From Lunularia cruciata (lineage: Eukaryota; Streptophyta; Marchantiopsida; Lunulariales; Lunulariaceae): 64,000 nucleotides of DNA. Positions 11,526 to 20,354 of this stretch are shown one piece after another (the first letter of the stretch is position 1; each line of letters begins with the position of its first letter). Both the position numbers and the translations under genes were made by a program. The stretch spans positions 44,459,001-44,523,000 of the forward strand of contig OX419758.1 in the NCBI GenBank assembly GCA_948567375.1. The letters run 5' to 3'. The notes beneath the pieces are model-generated. The model did not search any database and was not told the DNA's origin. It was given only the letters and a program-made list of their open reading frames with translations.

Positions 11526-13283
11526 TCAATCAGTTGTGCGTGTTGCTCTCAACCATGGCCTCCCAAGAAGTAAGTCATAGCTTGAATCCTTCAAGACTTG
11601 GAAAGTCATGAGATTTTGAACTCCCATAACTAAAACTACCACCTTATCCATCACCCCTACTGGTCGAACTTGTTGCTTGTTTGCCATGCTCACCACAAAT
11701 GTTGAAGGTCTTGAGGGTATCACACCCAACTTCTTCATTAACCTTTCTGACATGGCATTCACTGCTGATCCTCCATCAACCAATGCATCCTTGATGTTGT
11801 GACCATTCACTCTCACATCAATCTTGGAGGCATATTCACAAGCCTCCCATGGTGCTGGCTTGGCATCCACCACCCCCATTGATATTGGAACTTTTGCCTT
11901 CTTCTTCTTCTTCTTGCTCCTTGTAGAACTCAAACCACCTCTAAGCTCCTTTCTCAAGGTAGGGTTCAAAGCAATCAATTGGCCCACTATGATGTTAGCC
12001 TTGTGACTACAAACATCCTCCAACACATTGTAGTTCCATTGTTGCTTTGAGATCAAGAAGTCCTCCATCCCCAACTTCTTCCTTGGAGTCTTTGTTGTTG
12101 ATGGTGTTGAGGTGCGAGTGCTCCTAGTAGACATAGGAGTATCCTTGCTTGAAGTAAATCCTTGAGAAGAGTGAACATCCTCTGCAAAACGAGCTCTCTT
12201 CTTCTCTTGTGCCAAAAGCTCCAAATTAAGACCCTTGGAGTTTGAGCACTCTCCCTTCTCATACTTGCTCTCAACCACATCTATGGATGCTATCCCCTTA
12301 CCTTTGTTGGGATTAGGAGCCACTTGGGTTTCACTACCTCCCTCTTTCCCTCTATTGGCTCCCTCATAACCCCTTCCTCCATGGTAAGTGGAATTTGGGC
12401 AATTCCTTTGGATATGGCCTCTTCCTCCACAACCAAAACAATTTCTATCATTGAAATTGTTGGCTGGTTGGCCTCCTCTATATGGATAGTTTCCATAACT
12501 CCTAGGCCCTCTCCCTACATTCTGATCCACCTCTCTCTTCTCCCATAGTTGCACCACATTGATCTTGAGATCCGCAAGTTGTTCTGTGATGGTTTGGAGT
12601 GGATCTTTTGATGGAGGTGCAAGAACTGGAGCAACTACTACTTGTGGTGCAACCCTTGTCACCAAAGTATCAGAAGTTCCACCATACTTGTAGCCTTGAG
12701 GAGGATGCACAACCTCCTTCACCACCAAATCACTCTCATCCCCTTCCAAACTCTCCTCCATATGAATTGCGATCTTGATAGCTTCAACCTTGGAAGAAGG
12801 TTTCTCATATCTCACCTTGCTTCTAATTTGTGGTCTCAATCCTCCCACAAAATTCTTGGTGAGCATGGCCCCTATGCCAATCATTGTAGTCTCCACATCA
12901 TCCCCATTCTTCCTCAACACTATGTGAAATCTGGACTCTAACTTTTCCACTCTTTCCACATAGACTCTCACTTTCTCTCCATCTCCTTGCTTGAGAAATG
13001 TAACCTCACTCATCAATCTCTCATAACTCTCATCAGGAAGAAAGTTCTCAATGAGTGCTGAAGTCAAAGTCTCCCAAGACTCCTCTTCCCCCTCTCTCCT
13101 CTCTCTCTTTTGGTATTCTGACTCATACCATGTAAGTGCTGCATCCTCAAAGAAATCTGGTAATAATGAGGCCCACTCATTCTTCCTCCTCTCATTGTTT
13201 CCTATGCAAGCTCTCTTGAATTCTCTCACAAAGGCCTCCACATCTTCTCCATCCTTGCCAAAGAAAATTGGAAGTTTTCCCAT
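11526..13283 (-). CDS. gag: A#1 Gag - aspartic protease
   Basis: Uninterrupted 585-codon frame starting at an ATG (13281-13283). The first ~200 residues look like a retrotransposon Gag capsid domain (Trp/Tyr-rich helices, LTWYESEYQ, VYVERVEKLESRF, FVGGLRP). One CCHC knuckle, CFGCGGRGHIQRNC, is at about residues 285-298. A Ser/Thr/Lys-rich linker follows, then a retropepsin with ALVDGGSAVNAM at about residue 495 and YDLLLGRPWLRA near the end. The active site reads Asp-Gly-Gly-Ser rather than Asp-Ser/Thr-Gly. The frame ends in UGA, with RT continuing in the same frame. Gag forms the particle and binds RNA; the protease cleaves the polyprotein. Confidence 0.92.
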   Translation of the reverse strand: MGKLPIFFGKDGEDVEAFVREFKRACIGNNERRKNEWASLLPDFFEDAALTWYESEYQKRERREGEEESWETLTSALIENFLPDESYERLMSEVTFLKQGDGEKVRVYVERVEKLESRFHIVLRKNGDDVETTMIGIGAMLTKNFVGGLRPQIRSKVRYEKPSSKVEAIKIAIHMEESLEGDESDLVVKEVVHPPQGYKYGGTSDTLVTRVAPQVVVAPVLAPPSKDPLQTITEQLADLKINVVQLWEKREVDQNVGRGPRSYGNYPYRGGQPANNFNDRNCFGCGGRGHIQRNCPNSTYHGGRGYEGANRGKEGGSETQVAPNPNKGKGIASIDVVESKYEKGECSNSKGLNLELLAQEKKRARFAEDVHSSQGFTSSKDTPMSTRSTRTSTPSTTKTPRKKLGMEDFLISKQQWNYNVLEDVCSHKANIIVGQLIALNPTLRKELRGGLSSTRSKKKKKKAKVPISMGVVDAKPAPWEACEYASKIDVRVNGHNIKDALVDGGSAVNAMSERLMKKLGVIPSRPSTFVVSMANKQQVRPVGVMDKVVVLVMGVQNLMTFQVLKDSSYDLLLGRPWLRATRTTD

Positions 13284-13518
13284 CTTAACCCCTTACTATC
13301 TTTCTTTTCTCTCAAATTTTTTTTTCTCTTCTCTTTTCTCTCACTCTATTACTAATAGAGTATATACATGACTAACACCATCTGAGAATAATCCACTCTA
13401 GGGAAAACAAAAGGTTCTGGTTGCTCCAAGATTTCTAGAGCAACATCAAATCCTAGAGTGCATATTAATCTAACTTTCATGGATAGTTTATCCATAAGTT
13501 GAAAGATTATCTCCATTA
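13284..13518 (-). other. A#1 spacer between the CCHC frame and gag
   Basis: Non-coding spacer, pyrimidine-rich on the plus strand just before gag (13300-13345). Nothing else is seen. Confidence 0.5.
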
Positions 13519-13959
13519 CTAATCTTGAGAACTAGCTGATGAAGGTGGTAGTATTTCTATAGCTTTACTAAGACTCTCTCCAAGATCCTTCACCAAAGTT
13601 TCCAAAAGGTCTTTTACTCCACTACACTCATGTCCTTTTGGAAGTCCTTCAACTCCACAAACCTCACACAACTCCTTGGTCTTAGATCTTCTCCCTCCCA
13701 ATCTTGGTGAAGAAGGTCCAACATGCAAACCCAAGTCAAGTAAGCCTCTCCTTTCCCTCAATCTCTTGCTCTCAAAGGTCAATGGACATGAACTTGCCTT
13801 ATGTCCCTTCTCTCCACATAGAAAGCACTTAGACTCACTCTTTCCTCCAAGTGGTGTAGGTTTTTGGATCCTCTCAATACTCTCTTCAAATTCTATTGTA
13901 AACTCTCTTTTCCTCAAATCAACCCCTACAATCACCTCAAACCCTTGGGGAACCTTGCA
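13519..13959 (-). CDS. A#1 accessory frame with CCHC zinc knuckle, upstream of gag
   Basis: Open frame of about 145 codons between the leader and gag. It has a CCHC knuckle (CFLCGEKGHKASSC), a basic segment, a second Cys cluster (CEVCGVEG...GHEC) and a short helical acidic end. No ATG lies before the knuckle; translation would need the GTG at 13933-13935 or an upstream exon. The frame opens just after a TGCAAG that could be a splice acceptor, and 14640-14810 could be a first exon. I do not recognise the protein. It could be an ORF0-like nucleic-acid binding protein or a decayed duplicate of a gag end. It is not fused to gag: there is a 235-bp gap. Confidence 0.5.
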   Translation of the reverse strand, partial: CKVPQGFEVIVGVDLRKREFTIEFEESIERIQKPTPLGGKSESKCFLCGEKGHKASSCPLTFESKRLRERRGLLDLGLHVGPSSPRLGGRRSKTKELCEVCGVEGLPKGHECSGVKDLLETLVKDLGESLSKAIEILPPSSASSQD

Positions 13960-14639
13960 TTATCTCAATTTCCACTCTTGATGACCCTCCATGTTTCCAA
14001 GATGAATCTAAACACTCAAACATGCTTTTTGTTGATCTCAAACTTCTCATGCATGAGATCTCCACTCTGCAGAATTGACCCTTCCTCACAATGTCACTCA
14101 AATCTCCCAACCAATATGTCAAAGTCCTTTGAAATTTTGCACACTTAATGACAACTCAAGGGCGTTCCTCCCTGAAAAATTTCAGATCTTTTCATTGAGC
14201 CATTTGGCCTAGACACCTTTCTATTCAGCACCCATATTTCAGATTTGGTCTGAAAACCACCCCCCTCACTTCAAAAACTCATCACTCATTGCGCAAGAAC
14301 GATCTCTCTCTAATTTTTGTAGCAGCAGGTAGGATACAATGCACTGAATTTTCTTGGAAATGTTCAGGACAATTCATTGAAAATTGAAGAAATGGCAGAC
14401 TCTGTACAATTTTCCAGAGAGCATGCATTGCGGGAGCACTTTACCCTATCAACTTTCAAAAATTCTAGCCCAGTGCGCATAGAAGCTCTCACAATAATTT
14501 CAAGTGTGCTAACTGAAAAATAACCCAAGCTATCATGTGTAGAAATCTCAAGTCCAGATCTCAAACTTGAGATTTTGCCCAAAAATCACCTTAATTCCCA
14601 AAATCTGCAATCCACCTCACACAATCTCTCCAATTCCTC
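13960..14639 (-). other. A#1 leader, no gene seen
   Basis: About 0.7 kb between the two short frames, with many stops in every frame. It may be an intron or a packaging leader. Confidence 0.4.
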
Positions 14640-14810
14640 TCATGTGTACAAGATGTACAAAATCACCTCAAAGACATCATAATGAACTACAGGGTATACA
14701 AATGGATCTTGGTTCTCTAACATAAGTTCAGCCTTCTCCTGTCCTAATGTTCTCTCCAAGTGAGCTCTCATAGCCTCCTTCTGCCTAATGTAGAATTGGA
14801 CGCGGAACAT
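14640..14810 (-). CDS. Short leader frame in A#1, possible first exon
   Basis: An ATG 42 bp inside the 5' LTR opens a 56-codon frame with a helical, charged stretch (RQKEAMRAHLERTLGQEKAELM). It lies immediately after the PBS in the untranslated leader. It may be a chance upstream frame, or the first exon of the CCHC frame at 13519-13959, with an intron of about 0.7 kb between them. No homology is recognised. Confidence 0.3.
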   Translation of the reverse strand: MFRVQFYIRQKEAMRAHLERTLGQEKAELMLENQDPFVYPVVHYDVFEVILYILYT

Positions 14811-14831
14811 TATCTTGCCTTCTAGAGAGGT

Positions 14832-14851
14832 CCCGGCAACGGAACCAAAAA
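14832..14851 (-). other. A#1 primer-binding site, tRNA-Glu type
   Basis: On the minus strand, a few T residues after the LTR end, the sequence TGGTTCCGTTGCCGGGA is complementary to a tRNA ending ...CAACGGAACCA. From memory this is the 3' end of a plant cytosolic tRNA-Glu. It primes minus-strand DNA synthesis. Confidence 0.7.
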
Positions 14852-15544
14852 TGTGAGCCGGCCTCTCTCTCACTCAGGATGAACCTCTGATGGCTATTAT
14901 GGTAGCGCACCATGGACTAAGAAGGCAAGGAACCCCAACTCCATCATACTCCTCCAAGGCTAACACTCCAAGACTCAAGACATTGCTCACTAGAGAACTC
15001 AATGAGAGAGAGATAGTTGCAAATGAAAGGATGATGAGTACCTCCTCACCCCTTGTTTATATAGTGGTGAAATAGTTACGTACCAAAGTTACTAATTACC
15101 ATAGTAACTCAAGTTATTAGACTAAAAGTCAAGTAAAGTCAAAAAGCAGAAAGGAATATCCATTCACATGGGCATATATCCCCTAAGCATGTGATCTTAT
15201 CTTAACCCAACCACTAAGTCAAGGATTCCTTCACATGGGCTATCCTTGGACTAAAGAAGAATCCAAAACAAAAAGGTTTGCGGGCCCAAGAGTTCTCAAC
15301 TCTTTCCTCAAAGCCAAACACCTAGGAATAATACCAAGTCAACACACTAAAATCCAAAATAGTGGTGCTCATCTTTTCTACTTCCTCTAAAGTAAGGTCC
15401 CATCTATCTTAGCTATGACTAACTTTAGCTAACCATGACTAATATAGAACCATCCTTTATCTCTATATAAATAATATCTCTTAAGTACTTGTAATACCAA
15501 GCTAAATATCACAATACCACACACATGCACAAATGGGTGTTACA
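14852..15544 (-). repeat. A#1 5' LTR, 693 bp
   Basis: It has the same ends as 7718-8409. The minus-strand TATA box lies at about 15055-15064. It is followed on the right by AGTC and then B#0 integrase sequence that joins on to the sequence left of 7718. Confidence 0.95.
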
Positions 15545-18500
15545 AGTCCAATATCTCTGACCTCTCCACCCGTTCACTTGAGTGGAAAATGATTGCCCTT
15601 CCAAGTCTGCAAGTTGAATGGACTCATTGTCATAAAGATGAATAACTTGATAAGGCCCCATCCATCTCAAATGCAATTTTCCTAGAAAAAATATTTGGCA
15701 ATTGTTGTATAACAAAACTAAATCTTCTTTGCAAACAGTCACAAGCTTGATGTGTTTATTGTGCCTGACTTTCCTTTGTTCTTGTACTTCTTTTGTGGTT
15801 TGCATTGCATCGTCTATTTTCTCTTCTAACCACATTAGTTAATGGATTTGAAGCTCTTGACTTTCTTCTTTTGACAATCCTTCTTTGCAAAGAATCCGAT
15901 ATGTTGGGACTTCAAATTCAACTGGTAGTATGGGGTGCAAGCCGTATGTCAAGAAGTATGGAGTTTGCTTGGTTGTGACTTTTTATGTTGTTTGATATGC
16001 CCACAATGCGGCTGGTAATTTTGTATCCCAATCATAGGCATAATTGACAGTCATCTTATTCAAAATTTTGCAAAGTAAACCATTTGCCTTTTTTGTTAAG
16101 CCATTTGCTTTTGGATTATAAGGATTCATCTTCCAATGTTTAATCTGAGAGTATTTTGTTAATGCCTCCATCACAGAGTTCAAGAAATGTGTCCCTCTGT
16201 CACTGACTATTTCCAAAGGACATTCATATCAGGAGATGATGTTTCAAAATCAAAAAAATCCTGCCATTGTTCTTGCATTGTATCTGCAAGTTGCTTCAGC
16301 TTCAACCATCTTGCTAGCATAGTCAGTGCAAACCAAAATGTAGCATTTCCTTGTGACTCGGGTCTTGAGTTTTCAACCTGAATAGGAAGTCCGCTTTTGA
16401 ATGCAAAGCTCTCTTCCTTACTTGTACAATATATGTGAATTCTTGTAACAACAAGATCCATCTTGCAATTTGCCCGGAGAAATCTGCCTTCTTGACCAAA
16501 TGTTGCAATGCGTAATGGTCAACATAGAAGACAAACTCATATCCCAATAGGTAGTGGTGGAATTTCTTGCAGGCATACACCATTTTGAGTGCTTCTCTTT
16601 CAATTGTCAAAAAGTTCTTTTTCTGGAACTAAAAGTTATCGGTTGGCGTAAAAGATGGAGTAATCTTTCTTCTTGTCGTTCTTCTGACTCAAGACTACTC
16701 CATGGATAAAGTATCCACATATACATGAAAAGGGACATCCCAATTCAAGGCCCTCATGACTAGAGCTTCAACCAGTTTCTTCTTCAATACCTAGAAAGCT
16801 TCTTCTTGATTTGCTTCACACAAGTAGTCTTTGGATTTCTTCAGAAGCTTTGTAAGGGATGCAACAAGCACCACATAGTTTGAAACAAAATGTCCATAGT
16901 ATCAGGCATGTCCCAAGAAGGCTCTCAGCTCTCAAATGATTTTTGGGGATTCCAAAGCTAAGATTAATTTGACCTTCTCAACATTGACTTCAATACCTCG
17001 GCTTGACACCCAATACCCTAGAAGAATTCCCTCCTTCATTGCAAAGAAGCATTTCTCTAGGTGTAATGACAAACTGGCAAAATGACACCTTTCAAAAGTT
17101 TGGCAAAGGTAATCCAAATGTATGTCTCTTTGCACAAACACACAAAAATCATCAATTAAGACTTCCACAAATTTGCTTAGGAAATCCTTGAAGATTGAAT
17201 TCATCATCCGTTGGAAAGTAATGGGAGCATTACACAACCCAAAGGGCATTTGATTGTAAGCAAAAGTGCTCCAATTGGTTGTGAATGTGGTCTTATTCTT
17301 GTCCTCTTCTTGGATGGACACTTGATTGTATCCTGAAAACCCATCGAGAAAACTATAACAAGGGTGACCAGCAAGTTGGTCCAAAATTGTATTGGTAAAA
17401 GGCAAGGGATGATGATCCTTCCTTATGACTACATTTAACTTGGGGAAATCTTGGCACACTCAAATCTTTCCTATTTTCTTCTTTGGGACAATGACAATGG
17501 GGAGACCCACTCATTGCCTAAGATAGGAAAGATTATTCCGGCCCCTAAGTACTTGTCAATTTTTTCTTTCACCAAGAAGGAGTACTTTAGGTCCAGACTA
17601 TATTGTCTTTGCCAAACCAGAACTACGCCTTCAATGAGATCAATCTAGTTTTCTCTGAATTCTTGTGGAATACCTGACATTTGATCAATAGACCAGGCAA
17701 ATACATCCTGGAATTCTATAAACGGGGCAGTGTATCCTGCCAACTCCTTCAAAGTGACTATCTTCAAAATTTTCAAAATGTTTCCTTTAGTCAAGACAAC
17801 ACCTTGACAGTCATTCAGGTTGATGACTCCTTCAACGTGACTTACTCGGCTTAATCCGAGTTGAGCTACTATCAAACCCCCTTCCTCCAAGTCAGGTTCA
17901 CCCAAGGCAAGGTCTATGGGTCTTATTCTTCTACATCCACCTCGTAGCATTCCAAGTAATTGACTTGGACTTCATTGTTGGAGTCTTTTGAAGACAAAGA
18001 CGATGAGTCTTTGTCCTTGTCTTCTTACAAACTTGTTTCCCTTAGATGGGGAACCTTCATCCAACTCACAATCACCAACTTCTGGTCTTTGGACAAAATG
18101 TCCTTGAACCGCAGCTTTTGCTAGTGCCAATCCACCACAACATGGGCATTGTACAACCAAGGTCTTTCGATCAACAATGGGTAACCAATTTTGGTCATTG
18201 GTTGCAATACAATATAGTTCAACTTGAAGGGCACTCCTCCAATGATTGTGGTAATGTTTGACAGCATGCCCAGTGGCCGTCTCTTGGTTTGGTCTTCAAA
18301 TTTCAAGATCTGGGGTGTTGGCTCAAACGTGTGATACGCGAGTCAATTTGTAGTATCCTTGGTTATGACATTCACACCGGAACACAAATCAATGGGTATC
18401 AATGTGATCATGCACCTTATAATCTCCGCATCAACCTCGGGAGATCCTAAATCTTCTTGTTCAATATGATATATAGTGGGCAGTTCTTCCTTAAACATCG

Positions 18501-19941
18501 CCCTTACTTTCTTGAGGGCCGAGTTCAGCTGCCTTTTGTACAGCTTATTGTCTTCCCACAATTGCTTAAATGTAATGTTTGCATTTGTGGTTGCCAAGTC
18601 TGCTACAATATCATATTAGGGTCCCGTCCAATTTCACCATCTTTGCCTTTGGCTTTGGGTTCAAAGTCTCTCCATGTTCAAATTTGACTTTGAGACGCTT
18701 CATGCTAGTGATGGAGGTACCAATGGTCTTGACTTGAGGTTCCTCGGGTTGGCCTACCTCGGCTTAGATCAAATCCTTTACTTTGGATTGGATGTCCGCC
18801 AGAAAAAAACGAGAGGCTTTGTCTTCATCTCCTCCTCCAAACTCAGTTCTTGGGTCTTGAGTATTGCTTCCTTAAGTTCTTTTTGCAAGGCTTTGGCTTT
18901 GGCTTTTGCGAGGATCTTTTCCTCCTTGGTAGAAAGGATTGCCTTTGGGCATAGCCTCTTTGCCTTTCTTGAAGATGTTGAGGTTGTACTCAGTTCTTCG
19001 AGATCACGCTTCTTCTTACTTGCGCATGTCTCAACCTTCAAAATTTCAAGGTCCATCCATTCTCCTTCCGAGGCCGGGCTTCCTTCTTGAGGTCTCTCCT
19101 CCTCAAGTGTTATACAATTTATAGTCGTATCACCCTTTGCCTGAAGCGTTGCACGCTCAGCCGGGGTCTATACATATTTTACAAGCGGCTTTGGGTTTGG
19201 TGGGTGAGGGCATTGGTTGCCTGTATGACCCAATCCTTTGCAATTTCCACACAGGGGAATGTACCTAATTTGCCTTCTTGGCTCCAAACAATTTGGAGAC
19301 CAATGTCCCATCTAGCCACAATTGTAACATGCCCTAGGTGCAACATAATGAGGTAAATTTTGGTTGCTCATTGGTGGTCTTTGTGGAGGAGCATTGGGGC
19401 TATACACCCTTGGTCCAACCCTTGGACCTTGATACAATGTGCTAGCCTAAGGCTTTACCTCTTGGGTTTGGTACATTGCCTCCTCTTCCTCTTCCTGGTT
19501 CCATCTTGGAACTAAATCAATCTGCTACACCGAGAATGCATTACGAGTATTGCATTTTGAATTTGCATGGCCTGACTTGCCACACGAAGTGCACCATACA
19601 TTGGATCTGCCAAATGATGGAGGCTTCCTTTGATCCTTCGTCCCAATCGTCTGGATAGTAAAATCCAAAAACTCTTTTATAAGAGCATCCAGCTTGGTAT
19701 CTGCCTTATGTTCACTCTTTGCTGGCGGTGTCATTGGTTTTTACCTCCACATATTTTTACTTGTCTTGGCTTTTATTCTTCTTTGGAATTGGATGTAGAG
19801 GATTCCTCTAAAGAAGGGAATGTACTGCAAAAAGCTGTCCTTTTGGGCTTCTTGCCTTTCTTCTCCCGGTTTCTTCAATTGCCGGCAGAGTGAGAGTGAG
19901 CCGCCTCATAGCGGGTGACATGTTTGAGCTCCTTGTCCAGG
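15545..19941 (-). pseudogene. B#0 gag-pol relic, main part
   Basis: Minus-strand gag-pol of family B, reading from 19941 down to 15545; the final integrase codons are at 7661-7717, beyond A#1. Seen in order: Gag end with CCHC knuckles (about 19545-19590 and 19240-19340), a Lys/Glu-rich linker, a protease with Asp-Leu-Cys-Ser-Gly near 18400 (norm Asp-Ser-Gly-Ser-Gly), RT at 16932-17560 with LIDDFCVF, RNase H at 16390-16760, and integrase. A deletion near 16370 fuses the end of RNase H straight to the integrase core, so the HHCC finger is lost. The catalytic Glu of integrase is Lys (GLTKKANG). Many stops and frameshifts. Truncated at 19941 by B+#1. Confidence 0.85.
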
Positions 19942-20327
19942 TGTGGTGCCCACATTTTTTGTTTTTTTCAAAATAAAGGAGAAGAAGTGTATAAAGAAGT
20001 CGGATTGCACCTGTATGACCGAAGAAGGCAAAGAAAATTGTCTTCGGGATGAAACCCGAAGTAAAGTGACTTTGGGTCATAAGGCAAAGTACTTAGAAAT
20101 GCCGTGTCAGCATACAATACAAAGTAATTTGTCTTTGGATCAGAGGGAGCTCAACCCGAGGCAAAGACAGTCTAACAACCTTTCATTGGGGCAAGAAATT
20201 CAAGAAGGGGCTGTTTTAAAACTGGCAGCTCATACGCGCGAAGGTTGATTGACAGTGATAGGTGCATGCCGGAGGTGTAATTTCTTGGTAGAAACTCAAA
20301 GTGACAAAAGACAAAGAAGTGCAACTC

Positions 20328-20335
20328 TATAAAAA
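20328..20335 (+). promoter_or_regulatory. TATA box of the B LTR
   Basis: TATAAAAA, conserved at the same place in B+#2 (33474-33481) and B#3 (about 60980-60990, minus). The ATG of the LTR frame is only 27 bp beyond the first T, so transcription should start at or just after that ATG. Confidence 0.7.
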
Positions 20336-20354
20336 TCGAAACTGCAACAACAAA

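Larger units (their letters stand above)
7718..15544 (-). mobile_element. Family A Ty3/gypsy retrotransposon A#1, structurally complete
   Basis: Two LTRs (692 and 693 bp) bound an internal region that on the minus strand reads PBS, short CCHC frame, gag-protease, RT-RNase H, integrase, purine tract. By eye the LTRs differ at roughly a dozen sites (about 2%), so it is fairly young. Target duplication is best read as 4 bp, GGTC on the left and AGTC on the right, in B#0 integrase sequence. There is no chromodomain after integrase. Coding is broken by a UGA between protease and RT, a frameshift near 9785, a TAA at 9598-9600 and a Glu-to-Lys change in the integrase active site. Confidence 0.92.
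3876..19941 (-). mobile_element. Family B retrotransposon B#0 (Ty3/gypsy, Athila/Tat-like), 5' part missing
   Basis: Minus-strand element consisting of a 3' LTR (3876-7642), a polypurine tract, and pol then gag reading right to left to 19941, where B+#1 begins inside gag. A complete A element (7718-15544) sits in the last codons of its integrase; the flanking B reading resumes at 15545. It was inserted into the A LTR at 3222-3875. Its 5' gag, PBS and 5' LTR do not appear on the other side of B+#1, so they were deleted. It shares subtype features with B#2, namely LTR sequence and Lys in place of the catalytic Glu of integrase. Confidence 0.85.
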
